Source of the DNA: Zhongshania marina
GTDB taxonomy: Bacteria; Pseudomonadota; Gammaproteobacteria; Pseudomonadales; Spongiibacteraceae
Length of the DNA stretch: 64,000 bases
Assembly: GCF_002915595.1 (NCBI RefSeq)
Contig: NZ_PQGG01000005.1
Coordinates: forward strand, 1 to 64,000
Reading direction: 5' to 3'
The position numbers and the translations under genes are program-made. Below the pieces are notes generated by a model. The model ran no database searches. It had not been told where the DNA came from and saw nothing but the letters and a program-made list of their open reading frames with translations. Below are positions 62,651 to 64,000 of the stretch, in pieces. Numbering within the stretch: the stretch's first letter is position 1; each line of letters begins with the position of its first letter.

Positions 62651-64000
62651 TTACTCTTTTCTCGCAAACGGAAGAACGTAGCTAAAATATTCATTTTGAT
62701 GTGTTCGCTGTACTTCCCAGCGTTTTGTATATCCAGTCGGGCGTTCACGTTGGTCAGCATGAGTAAGCACTAGCCGATTTTTTGCCCGAGATACTCCAAC
62801 AAAAAATGCGCACCGGTTTTCATCTTTATTACCAAAGAAAATCTCATTTTCAACAGCCATTATGATAACCGAATCGAACTCAAGGCCCTTACTCTTATGG
62901 ATGGTTAGGATTCGTACTGCCTGATCGTCTGAAAAACGCTCAAGCGTTTTAGGCAAATTTGGTTCCTGCTTCAGCAATTCCTCAATTCGATCCTTTGTAT
63001 CACTAATTACCGCTTTTAGCCTGTCATGCGACTCATAGTCTGGGGAAAGCGACACCAGTGTTTCGATACCGACTTGCTTCAAAAATGTCCGAACATGCTG
63101 CCACCAATCTGAAAATGGTTCATCGACCAGCTCGAGAAAGGCTATCGCCTTTCGTTGCCGCTTGACGAGCTGATCAAGGTCCTTGCGGGCATTCGATTGA
63201 ATCTCTTCATCAGCAAACGGTATCAACTGATTCATGAGCCGAATCCACGCCTTGGGTTCTCGATGGCCGTAGAGGCACGATAGATAGTCCACTATTAAAC
63301 GTGCAGCGGGCTCAACTGTGATGTCCTGCATATGCTGTTCGTTGCGAAATGGGATGCCACGTGTCTCCAATGCTGCCATCAGATGATCCGCGTACAAGTC
63401 AAGCTGATTACGAATGAGGACCGCAATTTCTGCGGGTGGTAGTTGTTCAGTATTTATCCAATTTTCAATTAGGTTTGCGAGATACTCAGCTTCCTTGCGA
63501 CTATCTTCGAAACGCCAAGCGAATACCTCTCCTTCGTCACCGGCAAGCTGCTCGTCCGGCATGATGGATGAGGGATCAAGCCTGCGAATGATCTCGTTTT
63601 GAAGGCGCAGCAATTTCGGCTTCGAACGAAAGTTGCGGTACATGTTGAGCGGGGTCGCGGCAAAGTCGACAACAAAAGCTTGGAAAATGCCGTCCATGGC
63701 CCCGGCCCAGCCCATGATTTTCTGCTTCGTATCACCTACGGCGGTTAATCGAGTGCTAGTATCTTGAAAGGCTAGCTTGAGAAGCTCGTATTGCTGGTTT
63801 GTACAGTCCTGAAATTCGTCGAGGAAAACGTCGGTGTAGGTTTGACGGATAGCGTTTCGCGCGAGAGCAGACTTTTGTAGGATCGCTATTGCTCGAGGGA
63901 CAAGGTCGGCAAACTCGATTTCCTGACGGGAGGGCTTCACTTTTCTTTCAACGATTTTGTAAGCAACATCTAGGGCATCCTGCCCTGTCAGGATAGGCCG
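62651..64000 (-). CDS. UvrD/Rep-like superfamily I helicase, cut by the window edge
   Basis: The frame stays open to the end of the window, so the N-terminal part with the Walker A motif is outside. Visible motifs are DEFQD (motif II, VFLDEFQDCTN), GDTKQKIMGWAG (III), a motif-IV-like NMYRNFRS, TIHKSKGLEFDSVI (V) and VGVSRAKNRL (VI). It is an ATP-dependent 3'-5' DNA helicase of the UvrD/PcrA type. Members of this group are often found with nuclease genes in defence or mobile-element modules; the upstream gene is not visible. Confidence 0.85.
   Translation of the reverse strand, partial: RPILTGQDALDVAYKIVERKVKPSRQEIEFADLVPRAIAILQKSALARNAIRQTYTDVFLDEFQDCTNQQYELLKLAFQDTSTRLTAVGDTKQKIMGWAGAMDGIFQAFVVDFAATPLNMYRNFRSKPKLLRLQNEIIRRLDPSSIMPDEQLAGDEGEVFAWRFEDSRKEAEYLANLIENWINTEQLPPAEIAVLIRNQLDLYADHLMAALETRGIPFRNEQHMQDITVEPAARLIVDYLSCLYGHREPKAWIRLMNQLIPFADEEIQSNARKDLDQLVKRQRKAIAFLELVDEPFSDWWQHVRTFLKQVGIETLVSLSPDYESHDRLKAVISDTKDRIEELLKQEPNLPKTLERFSDDQAVRILTIHKSKGLEFDSVIIMAVENEIFFGNKDENRCAFFVGVSRAKNRLVLTHADQRERPTGYTKRWEVQRTHQNEYFSYVLPFARKE

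Noticed and set aside
1-64000. tRNA, rRNA or CRISPR array
   Set aside because: No regularly spaced repeat array, cloverleaf or rRNA-like stretch was seen on reading both strands.

Overview
The window looks like part of a mobile or island-borne catabolic region of a Gammaproteobacterium, probably a marine, aromatic-degrading one. That is an inference from the gene families (DUF1302/DUF1329/RND/Ycf48 cluster, dmp-type phenol genes, VanA-like Rieske oxygenase) and from Tn3, ICE-type and integrase genes at both ends. No rRNA, tRNA or CRISPR array was seen. Base composition is mosaic: the Tn3 element, ligA and adhC/fghA are GC-richer, and the phenol and outer-membrane genes are AT-rich.

Region 1 (1-17.5 kb) is mobile-element backbone. 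An ietAS-type AAA ATPase/subtilase pair is followed by a 6.9-kb Tn3-family transposon (3186-10086). The transposon has 58-bp inverted repeats and carries merR-merT-merP plus a GDCCVxC protein, a resolvase, a two-gene XRE/nucleotidyltransferase module, a DDE transposase and an unknown last gene. It sits in a 14-bp palindrome between ietS and an NAD-dependent DNA ligase, which originally lay only about 35 nt apart. After ligA come a DUF3085-like protein, two related lipoproteins, a DUF1173-like protein and small genes including a third lipoprotein. This cargo is typical of integrative conjugative elements and plasmids.

Region 2 (17.6-28.7 kb) holds a putidaredoxin-reductase-like flavoprotein, two DUF1329 proteins with twin-arginine-like signals, an RND exporter, a Ycf48-like BNR-repeat protein and a DUF1302 outer-membrane protein. 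A 265-bp MITE with a CTAA duplication lies just before the DUF1302 gene.

Region 3 (28.7-48 kb) is aromatic catabolism. A LysR gene is divergent from a meta-cleavage operon: semialdehyde dehydrogenase, hydratase, decarboxylase, acyl-CoA dehydrogenase, tautomerase, acylating acetaldehyde dehydrogenase, aldolase, catechol 2,3-dioxygenase, XylT-like ferredoxin and an odd SDR. A DmpR/MopR-like regulator is divergent from a six-subunit phenol hydroxylase operon with a clear sigma-54 promoter. A VanA/DdmC-like Rieske oxygenase, a GFA-family protein and a tautomerase-like protein follow.

Region 4 (48-60 kb) begins with a deletion scar joining two broken genes. It then carries glutathione-dependent formaldehyde oxidation (adhC, two S-formylglutathione hydrolases), an LCAD-type acyl-CoA dehydrogenase, an FdhF/YdeP-like molybdoenzyme, a putidaredoxin-like ferredoxin, an ABM-domain protein, a quinone reductase and a lone TatA. 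Together these suggest that phenol is hydroxylated, and methoxyphenols possibly O-demethylated, to catechol. Catechol would then be meta-cleaved, while formaldehyde is oxidised through glutathione to formate.

Region 5 (60-64 kb) has a broken Tn3 transposase, a 5'(3')-deoxyribonucleotidase, a tyrosine recombinase and a UvrD-like helicase cut by the window edge.
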